DNA of 64,000 bases from Mytilisepta virgata (Eukaryota > Mollusca > Bivalvia > Mytilida > Mytilidae): NCBI GenBank assembly GCA_028015205.1, contig CM051512.1, positions 18,817,139 to 18,881,138 on the forward strand. Reading direction: 5' to 3'. Below, in pieces: positions 31,192-45,393 of this stretch; the first letter of the stretch is position 1; the number at the start of each line of letters is the position of its first letter. The notes under the pieces are model-generated. The model ran no database searches, was not told the origin of the DNA, and was given only the letters and a program-made list of their open reading frames with translations. Made by a program: the position numbers and the translations under genes.

Positions 31192-34100
31192 GTAGGAATA
31201 TTTGAAAATAAATTAAAATGTTTAAAAAGTGTCTATTGAAACTATATTGAAATTGACATTTTAGATAGTTCAATAAATGTAATTTTCAGGCATAGTTGTA
31301 AGCAAAAGGTCGACAATAACATTTCATTCAATTTACGCTATCCATCTGACACGCTTTATATATGATATCAACTTAAATACTTACAAACCTCAAACATAAA
31401 ATATAGAAAGAAAGGCTATTCTAGACTTTTCATACCCAACCCTTCCTCTTGTGTTTCCTTATCCTCCAGTCTACAAAATACTATATAAAATCCAATAAAT
31501 AGAGAATAATGCATAGCAAAATCTTTATCATATATTTTAACAATGGTGAAGAATTTTTAGTCTCAAAGGAATACTTTGTTGCAATTTATATGAATGTAAC
31601 TATGAATGAATAAATGCTTGTTAGCTGTGTAATAATAACAGCATATAACTAGAACTGAAGTTATGGCACAGTAACCATGTTTTTTCCAACGTCAACAACA
31701 AAGACAACGACATTTCGTCTGCTGTAGTAAATTTAAGTACCTTTCCAAGAGGTTCCGTATGAAAAAATCCAAGAAGTCCGAATTGGAGTGCGATACAAGT
31801 TGAGTCATGCGATACAGGTTTAGCCCTGCGATAAATGGTATGTGATAAAGGTTGACCGGCAATGTATGTAATACGGAAGAAGCATCTGGTGCTTTATCAT
31901 ATATAAAAAATGACTGTATTTAGTACTAAATATATGATAAAGTATTATTATAAACAAGATGAAATTTATAGTTTAGTTTAAACATATTTTATTGATGAAA
32001 AGACAAAAGAATTAGGCACAAGTTTTGCAACTTAGTAACGCCTTATCCACACCAAGCATGTATTTACATGATATGAACTTTAAAAAAATATATGAAATAC
32101 ACTGTTAAACATTATACGTATAAAGACATGAAAAAAAACATACAAGATTGAAAAACATTTCCACGGATCCATTCATATTATTAGAGATGTATAATCAAAC
32201 ACATATTCAAAAGGTTTCAGTTTGTCATGAAAACATCACATCCTTAATGACCTACTAATTTATTTGTTACGGACGACTAAATGCATATAATATGATGTTG
32301 GCGTGGACAATGATGCGAGCACAGCAATAGCCCTTTCCAGAAACACATTTCCGATATCACGATTCTGACTCTAAAATCATAATTTCCATTACTTTACTTA
32401 ACTACCGTTTCTGACTAACGAAACTTTTTCTAGCCTTAGTATGTAACACAATATGGCTGCCCACATTAACAAAAGACTTTTCTAAATGATCCATATGTAG
32501 AAAATGAATGTGCTCCTATAGCGCTCGCTATAAGGGATCAAGAAGACGACAGGTGGTAAGTACATGTACATGTACTTAATTAAATCAATCAAAAGATCCA
32601 TCGAAACATTTTTCCAAGATTTTGTACAGTTAATTTTCATTCGGGTATCCGTCAATTTCACATATAAATTGAATAATATCACTTGGTGTCATATTTCTAA
32701 ATAGCAAAACGTTTTGTATTCCTAAAATATTTATATACTGCTTCAAAAATAAGGATATTTTCTGCAAAACTCACTCTTTCGTCACCAAAAAGTAATACTA
32801 ATAAATGAAATTTATTGGCTTCATTTTATGATTTCAGTAGCGACCAAACAATTTCATTCACCTGTTGCCTTTATGCTAAAACATTTCTTTATTAGTTATT
32901 AGTATGGAAAGTCGAAAAATAAGTTAAAATGTTGAAGGGTATATATTATACAAATCCTACGATTCTTGTAAGACCTGTGCTAAATGCTGTCTTAATTCTA
33001 TAGTAGGCCTGATAGTGATTTGTGTAAGATTAAAAACAACAAAGAAAGCTCTGTTAATTTTTTCCAAACCATATAGTGGAGTGTGTTAATGATGGGTCCA
33101 ATTTTTCCTACATACTAAGTGCTGAAATGGCCAAAGTGGCTTGAGAAAAGATATTTGTATTAGCAGGACACTAATTTTTAATTTCCAAAAATTTATAATT
33201 TTAAAACAATAAACAAAAATACGATGGAATGTAGAACCCTGTAGATCCTGCTTTTGAATAATATACAATTGGTTATTTATGTATTCTGCGTTTGTGCTTT
33301 CGTGTCGACTGTTCATAAGTTGTATACATTGTATCGCCTGTCCAACTTTATCGCCGTATTACCACAACATCAACATGGTGCCATGCACAAACTAAATATA
33401 AACTAAGAGAGAAGTGTAACACTTGGGGAGAACTTCTTTTCAATTTCTCAAGAACAAGGACATAAACTGCAGAGTCTGACTTGTAATTTTTGTGTGATTT
33501 TCTGCTGTTTTCATTTTTTTTCTCAGGTTATCATGCGAGAATTGATGCCAAATTGTATGTTTAAGAAATTTGGATTAAAAATTTATCTCGAATTACTGAT
33601 AAGTGGTCGACGTTCGACCATACAAAATGCCATCACTAGATTTAAATAATTTTAGAGATATTTATTTCTAATACAGCGATATAATGGGAACATATTTGTG
33701 AGCACATGAAATTGCCACACTTTTTTATGAGCATTTTATGGTTGTTAAATAAAGTACATGTGAAAAATAAGTTTCATTTAATGAACTTCACGAAAACTAG
33801 ATATCAACATTCCACTGGCCTATTTTTTCAGCGTGTGAAAAGAATTAACTACAGTGATACAATGAGACCCTCAACACCCGAGTCTACACCCGGTTTTTTC
33901 ATCCATGTTGTTCATATGCTTTAATTTTTAAGTGTAGTGTTTGTATTGTTTTGGTCTTGTCTTCATTGTTCTCCAGAGTTTGTCAGTTGTTTTTTATTTT
34001 CCTCTCTTTCGAATATTCCTGTGGTGTTTCTTGACTTTACTTAGGCAACATTTCTTTTATAACTATGGTTGAAAACATATTTCCATAACACAATTTTGAA

Positions 34101-34309
34101 TCAGTTTTACTTTTAAAAACAAATTCGGCCACATCCCACTCATGAAATGGTTGCTGTCTAGTGAATCTCCAATTACTGGAAAATAATAAAAAAAACAAAA
34201 CAAATAAATAAACAGAATTTTTTTTAAAATATTGCCGTTGATAAAAATTATATATATTGTTATATAACAGAACTAGTTGAAAGACTATTATTAAATATAT
34301 TATTTTCAG
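31192..34309. other. SRCR intron, 3.1 kb
   Basis: AT-rich. A GCGATACA/GCGATAAA cluster near 31790-31860 has an inverted counterpart near 33325-33355 (GTATCGCC...TTATCGCC), which may be the ends of a decayed transposon. No gene recognised. Confidence 0.6.
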
Positions 34310-34457
34310 GAACTGCCTTTAGACTTAGAAATGGGAATACTGACCTTGAGGGAAGAGTGGAAGTATTTCATAATGGTAGATGGGGAACAATTTGCGATAA
34401 CAATTTTGGACGGAACGAAGCACGGGTTGTCTGTAGAATTATGGGATATGAACGTCT
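34310..34457 (+). CDS. SRCR gene exon, first half of SRCR domain 4
   Basis: The acceptor TATTTTCAG is followed by 148 nt and the donor GTAAGA at 34458. It encodes FRLRNGNTDLEGRVEVFHNG and RWGTICDNNFGRNEARVVCR with the two A-half cysteines. Confidence 0.92.
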
Positions 34458-34942
34458 GTAAGAATGAAATTTGTTTGGTTTATATTTATATATTAATTTT
34501 TCTTTTGTAATGATGGCACATTTGTATAGCTTTTTGTTCGTCTTCAATATCACGAGTAATGGTTTTTTTTTAAAAATAAATTTTGGGTTATCATGTGCAT
34601 TTGCACGATATGTTAATTATTAGTACACATATATCACTATTAACATAACATTAGTCTGGAAGGACCAATATTAGGTAGTGTTTTTTTTCTTTGTATTTCA
34701 ATATCATGAATGAATTTATGACCATTTATTACCAATACATGTACCTTTAACTTTCATTGGCTAGACAAATTTACAAATGAAAGTCAAAGTTGCCTTACCT
34801 CAACAAAAGTATCCTTAAAGACTTATTGGCTTTGTGTTTAGTTTATGTTTCAAATCGGTCACGACAGTTAAAGTATTTGTTAATATTTTCTGACATATTT
34901 TACAATTAATTTTAAAAAATCTAACTTACTTACCAAGCAACA

Positions 34943-34978
<36 letters not shown>

Positions 34979-37900
34979 CGAGCAACTAGTATTTGATATA
35001 ATGTAAAATTCATATCTAAAGCATTTTTACAAAAAGAAATGGCAAATATGCATAAATAGCAAAATTACAAAATTTTATTCTAAAAAGAACCCTTTTCAGG
35101 GGAGATAATTGGAGGAACACGTTTCTAATGAAAAGTAAAGGTAATTTGAGGTTGTTTTGGAAATAGCAAGAAAAAAAGAACGGTTACCCCAATCTTTCTT
35201 TTGAGAATATGAAAGCATGTCAGATAAGTGTTATTTTCACAATTTTATAAAAAATCTATCTGCCAGTTTTTTTATTGTACGAGAAATTTGGTTTTTTATA
35301 CAATTTACCAACATTAAGACTCAATTATCTCAAATCCAAGAACGGTGGCCTATGTTTTTTTTTCAAATTTCAAAGTATATCCATCCAACATCCTGCCTGG
35401 AAAATATTAGGTAGGCTTTTTACTTGACGTTTGTCATTTAGTGAAGGGTAAACTTCATTAAATTAAAACACAAAATAGGAGTTGAAGCTATATGTTTAGC
35501 ATTGATTAGCAGTTGACCATTAAAAGATACTTATCTTAACAAAGTATGTTTCAAATTTTAACAAGAAATATTGAGCACATCGAAGTCTACACGATTTTTA
35601 ATTTACCCAAAAATTGTTAATTTTGTGATTTTTCGTGCACATTTGATTTTTTACGGACAAGGCGACATAACTCCAGAACAAAATCTGACTTTAATACGGT
35701 AACAGTATAGACATGATAGAGGAGCCTAAGGAAATTTCAGTCTAGTGAGTCTTTTTAGCAACTTCAAACTTTGATCACAGATACAAAGAACTTGGCAATA
35801 TTTTGTAACCAATTTTCACCATTTTAGTAAGGATGATTTAAGTTTTTTAGAATAATTATGAATATTTACCCTGGAAACAATAAGAAAAATGTGTTCATGT
35901 ACTTTTTAATAAAGTTTCATTTTTTTAAGTAGAAAGGCTATATTAGGAAAATCTATCTGCAAAAATATTAGTATTGATCTACCTTAAGGTTAAGGCGAAG
36001 TAATTGAAAGTATCCTGCAGTTTTCTAATTTTTTTGTCAGTATGTAAAGCTAATCGAAATACATTGGAATATGAAATAAAAAAGAGGGTATCCATGCTTG
36101 TTATTTTTTTTTTTTTGCTATAACCCTTGGAAATGCGTTCTGAAATTAACTTTTAACATAGGATATATAGGGAAAATGTCACTTTTTCGACAATTTTGCT
36201 CGAAAATTCTATTAAAACCATTGATGTTAATCCTACAGTTTCTTGAAAATCTAATATTATATTGCCTCATACACGAGCTTTCTGATGATATAAAAATATT
36301 TGGGGGTCCTCGTGCTTGATTTCGTGGGTATCTACTGCTGAGGATAACATCAAGGTACTAATTTTGGTGATTTTTTCCAGGCAACGTCATGACGTCCAGC
36401 GTTCGATAACGTTTATGTATTACAGATAATAACAAGAAACCTTTTTCTTTCATCCGATTTATATTTTTTAATTTTAATTTTTTTGATTAATGTTATTAAT
36501 CTTTATTTATTTATTTATTTATCTATTTTTTTGCTTTCTATAAGGAGTTGCAGATTTTATTTATTATTTGTTGAATGTCAGTGTTTGATTTTCATGTTGT
36601 CGATGGATGATTTGTATTGCAACTGTATCCTCATAGTCCCGTAAAATATGAAAATAAATCACAGTGCGTCAAGTGGACCAATTGCAACTCCACGTATTTG
36701 AAAACAACATTTTTTATTTCATAGTGCGTTAAATTTTGAGGGTATTGTCGTTATCACAAAATAAAAACTTCTAACAAAAAAATTCTTGCATGCGAGAGAT
36801 AAGCAGGAGTGTAAAGATCCGTAAGGATAATTGACGACGGAAACATTTTTTATTTCTTCATCAAAGTAAAAATGATGTTATATGCACAACTTGACTCATA
36901 TATGCATTCGCGATAATTACTTAGTACACAGAAATGAGAAGTTTAGTAAATTTATAACAGTGTACCCGCGATCTAAGTGTCAAAAAAGGTGATTTACGGC
37001 GTGGTAATACCATGGAGTACACTGTACATAAATACCTAAAATTTAAATTAAGCAAATTACTTGCATAATATGTACTGTACAAATAACAACACATACATAT
37101 GATTCTGAAACGAATTAGTGTAAATGTGCGTTTACACAACAAAATAATGCTTTCGAATGCGTTATGATAAAGAGGGGATGTGTGAATGCACAATGAGTTT
37201 TGAAACGTTTCGAAAAAAAATTGCGTTGCGTAATAACTGTACGTCTAAACACACCATTATTGCTACCTTAGGGCGACTCCACTGCTCCCCCGGAGTCAAC
37301 GTCATAAAAGCTACGATGTCAGATAATCAGTCGGGGACGTAATACAATGACAAGGGGCTGTTACCCTTGAAAAGGTAAACAAATGAGGACTAGATGGCGT
37401 TCAATTACTTCGCCTCGACCTTATGGATATTTGCTATTAATAGGTAACCTGGCATGCTTTTTATATCTTTGTATCAAATGTATCATCATTTCTGTAGTCA
37501 CTATACCGACAAATGTTTTGCTTGAGTTGATTAGTTTGAATTCTGTTGAAAAAATAATGTATATTGCATATAGCAAAGTTGGGTCTTGCTTAGGTGTTGG
37601 CTTCATTGTTTCAATTCTTGTTCCGATATCTGTAATCGTTACCAATGAAGATAAATATTTTACTTAATATTTGATTTGTGTTACTATCTTTGTTAAACAG
37701 TTTTTACATAGGTGACGTGTCTGGGACACCGATTATGAAAATGAGGGTAAGTTTCAATGAGACAACATCTCAAAGGATTATACACTGAAACATACTTACA
37801 TTCAGAAGTTGTAGTACGGAACAACTGTCCTTGCGATAAGTAAAGAACTAAATAGCCTCGATAACAAAAATATCAATTTTTTTAAGAATCCAGAAATTCA

Positions 37901-37983
37901 AAATAATACCGGTATTCAATATTATTACGATATCTACGATATAGAATAAAGAGTAAATATTTACATTATTGTAATAATTTCAG
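34458..37983. other. SRCR intron, 3.5 kb
   Basis: AT-rich with a (TA)13 run near 34951. The 94-codon frame at 37383-37667 is hydrophobic but has no recognisable family. A denser, less AT-rich patch lies at 37150-37400. Nothing else supported. Confidence 0.55.
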
Positions 37984-38240
37984 TCACCCCATAGTTTATG
38001 GAAGTGCTCATTTCGGTCCAGGCAGTGGACCCATATGGATAGACAGGGTAAACTGCTCTCATGGCGGTGAAACTGACATTAATAGATGCGTTCGAACATA
38101 TACGACATCATATCAAATCCAATATACTACAAGTGGTTGGTGGGGCAGGAGATCCACCCATTACAAACTAGGGTACACAACACACTCTGAATGGGGACAG
38201 CACAATTGTACACACAGTGAAGACGTGTCGGTCACTTGCA
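37984..38240 (+). CDS. SRCR gene exon, second half of SRCR domain 4, enlarged
   Basis: The acceptor AATTTCAG is followed by 257 nt and the donor GTAAGG at 38241. Phases are normal (2 in, 1 out), but the exon is 93 nt longer than its siblings. The extra 31 codons lie between the third and fourth SRCR cysteines of the domain (after NRC) and are rich in Tyr, Thr and Ser with SGWWGRRS. The end reads WGQHNCTHSEDVSVTC. The frame is fully open, so this looks like a loop insertion and not decay. Confidence 0.85.
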
Positions 38241-38514
38241 GTAAGGTTTTATCCTTCATAAATTGATCTTTATCCCAATGACTGGAACGGTTTTTACTTA
38301 GTCTAGCCTCACATAAATACTGCGGATTTTACATACATTTCAGGACGATACACAATCAAAAAGGAGTGGTATACCTGAATATTCCATTTAATACTGTGAT
38401 GGTTTCCAACCGGAAGCTATTACATAAGAGTTTAAGGATGCACTATGAACTGGAAATGTCAAAGATCTCGAACATGTCCCACATTGAACGTGAAGTTCAT
38501 TATCAGCTATGCAT

Positions 38515-38900
38515 TTTCTAGATATCTTCAGTTAGATTTCACGCACTTCTGAAATTGACACCTCACCGGACTTGACACTTCACTTCTAACGGAGCAGGAC
38601 ATGCTTACCCTTCCGGATTACCTGATGTCAATCCCGGTTTGTAGTGGGAGTACACTTTACTAGTGCTTTAGTTTCGGTACTGTCTTGTACCTTTTTTTGT
38701 TTACTGTATTGTATATTTTCCCCCTTAAATTAAACATATATCATTGTTGAATTTGATTGTTTTGTTCCATTCTCCTGACTGTCTTTTTCTTGGATTTTGA
38801 ATTTGAGGATTTTTCCTACTGTTACGTCGCTTTAGCATACTTTTGTCGATATTCAGCTGAGTGGAGGACAATTATGTTCAGTCGTTTCTCAGTACTGTAA
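38515..38900 (+). repeat. 3' end of a reverse-transcriptase element, partial
   Basis: Shares the series ATATCTTCAGTTAGATTTCACG, GACACCTCACC, GACATGCTTACCCTTCCGGATTA, TAGTGCTTTAGTTTC and GTACTGTCTTGT with copies at 49165-49560 and 50265-50830. Those copies begin with a FYGRHHEL(I)GR reading, so this is the 3' part of the same family. Confidence 0.6.
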
Positions 38901-39284
38901 GTGTTTAATAAAAATAGAAAAATAATACATTGCCAAAAATCCAAAGAACCTCTTTTCTATCTTCTTCGGATACGCGTGCTGTCACAGATATTTTCCCAGC
39001 TTGACACAGGTACAGAATTATTTTCATCATTCTTATAAAAAAAGGCCGTGGTAAAAGAAGAATATTTTCTTCAAGATTGGGGTATTTAAGTTAAGGTGTG
39101 CAGTGGGATGCTTTTAATGAAATTCTTAGACAATTCGTTGTCGAAAGGATCGTTAATTAGGAGTTGTGGTCCTGAACTTCATCATCTTGATTTCAAGGAC
39201 CAATGATCCGATATCAATGCACTATTTTACTCGACATTATATGTTGTTTCAATTTTTTTTTTACTCGTATGTCAATATTGAAAT

Positions 39285-39895
39285 GGAAAGCTACTGTCGG
39301 AATCGACAGTGATCCCTGTACCCCCGCAATTAGTTTGGACACAAAGTTTTGAAAATCAATATTCTAAAACCTTGTATAGAAATTAAATGGATAAATTGAA
39401 AAATGAAATAGTAGTTTATGTCGCAATCTTATTGACAATTTTCGAAATCAGCCAATGTAGGCCCCAATTTTAGAAAATAAAAACCATAAAACACTATTGC
39501 GCATCTACAAACAGAGCATGAAAATACTGTATAGAAATAAAATGAATAAATTGAAAAATGAAAGACGGGTTTACGTCCTAAGCTTAAATTGACAATTTTC
39601 GAAATTCGACCCCTGTGGACCCCAATTTTAGAAAATTGAAATTCTCAAACCTTATTGCGCATCTACATATGGTGCATGACAATATTGTATAAGAATAAAA
39701 TGCATAATTGAAAAATGAAAGAGTTTACATCACAAGCTTGAATCTAAAATGTTCGATGTTCGACCACTGTGGGTCCCAAGTTTGGAAAAACAAAATTCCA
39801 AAAACCTTATGAAATCTACAGGTAGTATGCAACCATTATTATATTTAGAAATTAAATTCCTAAACCCATGTGTTGCTTTTAAATTTTGATGTGAT
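39285..39895 (-). repeat. ATCCCCGCA repeat family, reverse copy
   Basis: Starts with CTGTCGGAATCGACAG...CCCCCGC and continues with three rounds of the AATTTTCGAAATTCGACCCC / TTGCGCATCTAC / AATTGAAAAATGAAAGA sub-units of about 120 bp. Confidence 0.7.
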
Positions 39896-40239
39896 GACAC
39901 AATTAACGCACTTTTGATCTATGAACTGGTCTTAACCAGACTTGCTTTACTGCAAGGTAATATATCTTGTTTTGATGTTGTCACCTTTCTTGCTCTTGTC
40001 TGAAATATCAGAATTCTAAAAATCAAGACAATTAGGCTAAAACAAGACCGCAGTGTCCGGTTGATCAACAGTGTGTTACTAGTGTCTGGAAGTGCGATTT
40101 TTGGATTGGGCTTTTTCTTTTTGTTTTCCTTTTCTTTTACGTACGATAGGGTTATTTCTAATCTAAGGTTCTGCCTTATAGTCAAATTGAGAATGACATG
40201 TTATCTTGAAATGTAAAATTCATCCGTTGTCTTGTACAG

Positions 40240-40387
40240 AAACACAGATACGACTTGTTAATGGGAAAACCACGACAGAAGGAAGAGTGGAAGTTTATCA
40301 CAACAACGAATGGGGAACTGTATGTGATGACTCGTTTGATGCAATTGATGCCACAGTTGTTTGTAGAATGCTTGGATATGATACTAC
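40240..40387 (+). CDS. SRCR gene exon, first half of SRCR domain 5
   Basis: The acceptor TTGTACAG is followed by 148 nt and the donor GTAAGT at 40388. It encodes [20 protein letters not shown] and [20 protein letters not shown], the most canonical A half in the window. Confidence 0.95.
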
Positions 40388-43188
40388 GTAAGTCTGGTTT
40401 TGGAGTTTGTGTTATTTAACTATAGTATGTACGATTATTATTCGTATGATTAATGTATTCAATTGTATGCAGCATCATTTTTTAAAATGTTTCAACTGGC
40501 CTTGAGCAATACTCATCCTACAAATTATCGTTATGTCCATTACTGAGAGATGTAACGCATCACAATATGTATCACTTAGCTCAAATTCTGCCCAGTCTAT
40601 GTAGTTTTAAGATAATTGGCTTGATAGGACTTTGATTCTTGTTAGAGAAATGTTAGTATTACAAAACTCTGTCTTTTAAATTCCAACACATTTTCTTTTT
40701 TCTACCAGCAACATGCCATTCAATTTCTCTACTCTTTATATCAACGTTTATCATTAAAAGCTAACTTTTAGACTTTAGAATTAATTCATCAATGTTTCAC
40801 GTCAATAAATGGAGAACAAAGATATGATGATCCTGTTGTTCGTAGAGATAACCACTTTGTTCAACAACACACAGAATCTAACAGTAAGTACACAGAAAAT
40901 GAGATGATTCAAAAGTTAGTTTTCGTGTATCCATAACGTATTGTTACAGTATAGTGGAAGGGTGTTTCAACAGTCGATCGACACTTCAGTGGTAATAATT
41001 GTGCTCTTCGCCTTGCCAACATCTGTCGCCACGTGTGAGCCTTCTTAAACATCTTCACACAAATAAAGATGAAATAATAGCCACAATTTTAAATTTTAGC
41101 TTCTGCTATACAGATGAGTTCGTAAAAAGTCATGATTTGCTGAATATTAAAATATCATCTATCACATGTGCATACGATAAAGCCTAATTATGACACACGA
41201 AAGTCTTTAACTATACTTTGAAACTGGCGAATAAGAGAAATTGCTAACAAACTACGAAAAACTTCATTACTTCACTTTTCCAATGGTCGACTTCATCAGT
41301 AGAAACATTTTATTGATGTTGTATGATGTTTACATTTCCTAACTAATTCGCTATTCCAACGTTTTTTGTTGTTTTGTTTTTTCCCAGACTTGGAAATTTA
41401 TTGTACTCCTCCTGAGCACCATGGCAGGTGTCTTATAAGAGGCAAGAACTGCTTGCTCATCGGGATCACCTGGGTTCACGTATCAAATTGTTTCATTATT
41501 ATGTTCATCGAAATGTACGTACGTTTGCCTTGTTGCACCTTGATACAATCCACTATATGAATCATATTTCTATTTAATGAAGAATGACCAACAGAAGAAA
41601 AGAGAACAAATACATGTCTTTATTTCATAAAACATTTCAATTTATCTATTTTATGATATATGTTACCCTTATTTGTTCTGTTGTTTTGGTTTTGTCTCTG
41701 GATTTATATTTGATGGATGGTCCTTCGGATTTATGTATAAATATCGGCTGAAATGTATAAAACAATAAGATAGAAGAGAAAGTGAATAAGTTTAAAAACA
41801 AGGCGGAGGTAAAAAAAAACACATAGAAAACAAAAGAGAACCAGAAGAAGACAATAAAACACTAAAGCACCATTAAAGCAACCAAAAAATCTAGGAGTAA
41901 AATGTGAAAGACAACCTTAACATTGAAGGTGAGATTTCGATTCCAATAAAACGTGAATTCTATCTGAAAATTCTGGTCTCATTTGTGAGAAGACGAAGTA
42001 TCGGCCAAACAGTTCATGATGATAACTACTAAACCTTTGGACTAATGATAGAAACCAAGGCTGGACATAATCCTACCCGAAAAGTTTATATCATAGTTAT
42101 TTCGCTTTTCAGAAAGTGCTAATATATATCACATGTATGGCAGTAACATCATCAATGAAATGTTCACATAATTGGTTATAGGCATTGTTATATTACTGTT
42201 GAGAAACAGTCACTATTGGAAATCTGAAAACATAACCTGCATTATGCATGTTTGCTATATATCGTCTTTTATCAATAGTATAATGCAGATTTTAATATGA
42301 CCTGCTTCAAACGCTTTCAGTCTACATCCGTTACAAAATATGGATATTTTGATTACAACGGCGCTGGCGTCAGATGGTTTGTTTGGCAAGGTCATAGTTT
42401 CCCACAAGCTTTAACGACATCATAGTATGATTTGCGTTGTGTAATAAAACCAATTTTGCGGCGTTTCAAAGTGTCGTAGAAACTGTCCTATTAGAATAGA
42501 AATTATTCACGATGGCATAAAAATATCATGATTTTACCACGGGCAAGCCATTGATGCCGATATTTTACCACTCGCGGTCGCTCGTGGCAAAATATTTGGC
42601 ATAAAGGGTTTACCTGTGGTAAAACCATGACATTTTGAAGCCACCGTGAATTATTTCTCAAACTGAATGTTCGAATACCTCATTTCTTTTCATATGGTGG
42701 ATAAGACGCAAAGTATTATTTATTCACTTAGACTAATATTTTAAAGTTAGGATAACTAGAGATCTTTTATATGTATAAGGGAAAATGGAAGCTCTCCTAA
42801 ACAATAGAAATAAATCGGCCACACAGGTTTGTCCCAAAGGAATTTGTATTTTTATTATGAAAAAGTTGTCTTTAAATATCAAAAGTTTTCTCTTGTATAT
42901 TTTTTTTATGATTTATTATTATTTGTTCATTTTTGTTAACTGGATGTATTATAAAAAGTCCTTTTCTTATGTGACTTAACCTTTCTATTCATTACATACT
43001 TTCAGCACTGTTGACTAAATTAAACAGTAATGATTCAAATATGGCTTATCATCATACTTATTTTGATTTTAATTCCAAATGTAAAAATCAAACTTCTTTC
43101 CATTTGCCTTTAAATACATGAATATCTTTAATAAGGTTAACATGTATATTGGGGTTATTTTTTACGCACTGATACGTTCCGGTTTCAG
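40388..43188. other. SRCR intron with a MITE
   Basis: AT-rich. Contains the MITE copy at 42294-42663. I see no other gene or repeat that I can support. Confidence 0.6.
42294..42663 (+). mobile_element. MITE-like repeat, copy 1
   Basis: Begins AATATGACCTGCTTCAAACGC and ends CACCGTGAATTATTTCTCAAAC. A close relative lies at 48135-48492. It has an inner hairpin: TTTTACCACGGGCAAGCC and GGTTTACCTGTGGTAAAA. No frame of note. Confidence 0.75.
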
Positions 43189-43352
43189 ATTTGCGGAAGC
43201 CTTTGGAGGCTCTGTATATGGACCAGGAAGTGGAACAGTTATGATGGATAATGTCGAGTGCAGTGGAAGAGAAATAGATATCGGTGATTGCACCTTTACA
43301 GGTTGGAGAAAAAGTAATTGTGGACATGCTGAAGATGTTGGTGTCTCGTGTG
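43189..43352 (+). CDS. SRCR gene exon, second half of SRCR domain 5
   Basis: The acceptor GGTTTCAG is followed by 164 nt and the donor GTACGT at 43353. It encodes GPGSGTVMMDNVECSGREID, then GWRKSNCGHAEDVGVSC with four cysteines. Confidence 0.92.
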
Positions 43353-45245
43353 GTACGTGCGTTGGGTTTACCAGATATGAATATTTTCGTGATGATGGCG
43401 ATATAGTTACGACCATTGCCGAAAAAAAAACAATAATCAAATATGTTAAATACTTCGATCTAAATGCCTAGATAACCGAAATAGAAATTATTGTTTAAAG
43501 TTAAAACCATATAAGGGCACAGCTGTGCAAAAGGGAGATACTTCTGACTTTTCAAAAAATTAAACTATTTTTCAGTTTTAGTAAACTTTGATATATCATT
43601 TTTATCCCCGCACTTTCGAAGAAAGTTCGGTGATACAGCGATTGTCTCCGTCCGTCCGTCCGTCCATCCGTCCGTTCGTCACACTTTCTTGTGACGTCAA
43701 CTCCTCCTTCACTTTTGGGTTTAGGAATTTAATTTCTATATAGAATGGTTGTAGATGCGCAATAAGGTTTTAGAATTTTGATTTTCTAAACAAGGGGCCC
43801 ACATGGGTTGGACTTCGAAAATTTGAAATTCAAGCTTGTGACCTGAAAACTCGTCTTTCATTCTTCAATTTATGCATTTTATTTCTATACAGTATTGTCA
43901 TGCACCATATGCAGATGCGCAATAAGGTTGTAGAATTTTGATTTTCTAAAATTGGGGCCCACAGGGGTCGAATTTCAAAAAACGGTCAATTTAAGCTTGT
44001 GATCTAATCTCCTCTTCAATTTTACAATTTTTTCTAAACAAGGGGCCCACAAGGGTCGAATTTTGAAAAATTATCAATTTAAGCTTGTGACATTAACTCG
44101 TCTTTTGTTTTGCAATTTATGCATTTTATTTCTTCACAGTATTGTCAAGCAATAATATGCAGGCCAAATTTCAAAAATTGTCGGTTTAAGCTTGTGAACT
44201 AAAGGTTTTTTCATTTTTCGTTAGGTTTATGGATTTAATTTCTTTATAGAATGACTGCATACTATTTTTGGATGGCAATAAGGTATTATATTTTTCACTA
44301 TAGGTAGTGGCCCAACTACTATAGGAGGTGCGGGGATCACTGTCGATTCCGACAGTCCAGTTTTCTAGTTTATTTATCTTTCTGAAATCAACCTATTTAT
44401 TCGTTTAACCATGTATAAATATATTTCTTTATTTACTTTGCAGTATAAAATTCAATATTACATGTTCAGGATTTAAATTGAATTTCTTCCATACAAATCA
44501 AAACTGAGACGATCGTTTAAGCAAACATTATCAAACCAAGCACAACTGCTGTTCACTAGACAAAGCCGGTTTTATGCCGAGGGCAAAATAGAGATATATA
44601 GACACTCTCGTGCCACGAGTATTGACTCCTATAATATTGTGGTTTATACATTTAATCTTACTCATGGCAGTCTGCATATACAACAAAATGGATATAAGGA
44701 ACGGTTAACAATGACACACAAATCAATCAACACAACCCAACAGACAGAACTTTGGAAAACAATTACATAAAAGAGCACAAAACACAAACATAAACATGAC
44801 AGAGAGTCATGATAGTCTTACTTGGTACCGAGATTGAACTGTGTTGGGTTTAAACCGGTTTTATGGATACCCAAACCTCCTATTATTTTTTCTGACACTG
44901 TTGTATAAAAGACACTATAAACATCGATACAGTATAATTACCTAGATGACTGCTTGCTACAACTGGACAAATTGGTTGAAGGGTACATAATTTAGACAGA
45001 GGGTTCGAATATGTTTGCTTGAACTGTAAAACTAGCTAATGATCTCATAGCTGCTGGTCGGAATTTATTTATTTTTATTACCTTCTTCATAACCACGATA
45101 TTTTCTTTGTGTATGGAAAGAACACACAATACTCGATCTTGTGTCAAAAATTTCTGATAAAACATATCCGTAGAGGAATCGTTGACAATTCTACGTATTT
45201 TCTTCACTTTAAAGTACATATGATTGTGGAAAAATGTTATTACAG
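43353..45245. other. SRCR intron with a full-length repeat
   Basis: Holds the full-length ATCCCCGCA element at 43603-44362. The remainder is AT-rich without signals. Confidence 0.6.
43603..44362 (+). mobile_element. ATCCCCGCA repeat, apparently full length
   Basis: Starts TATCCCCGCACTTTCGAAG and ends AGGTGCGGGGATCACTGTCG plus ATTCCGACAG. The outer ATCCCCGCAC / GTGCGGGGAT pair forms terminal inverted repeats, and the end adds the hairpin CTGTCG-ATTC-CGACAG. After a CCGTCC-rich stretch the inside is three or four sub-units of about 120 bp. It is non-coding and non-autonomous; the class is unknown to me. Confidence 0.7.
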
Positions 45246-45393
45246 GTCCCAAAATAAGATTGACTGGGGGCGTTAATGAAGCTCAAGGAAGAATAGAAAT
45301 ACACAAAAGTGGTCACTGGGGAACTATATGTAATAATTCTTTCGATTTAACAGAAGGACGTGTGATTTGTCGTATGCTTGGATTTGATGATTC
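45246..45393 (+). CDS. SRCR gene exon, first half of SRCR domain 6
   Basis: The acceptor TTACAG is followed by 148 nt and the donor GTAAGA at 45394. It encodes KIRLTGGVNEAQGRIEIHKS and HWGTICNNSFDLTEGRVICR. Both cysteines are kept. Confidence 0.92.

Larger units (their letters stand above)
38241..40239. other. SRCR intron with two repeat copies
   Basis: Contains a retroelement 3' end (38515-38900) and a reverse ATCCCCGCA repeat copy (39285-39895). The rest is unremarkable. Confidence 0.6.

Noticed and set aside
37383..37667. 94-codon membrane protein gene
   Set aside because: Hydrophobic AT-rich frame inside an SRCR intron with no recognisable family; an equally open frame exists on the other strand.
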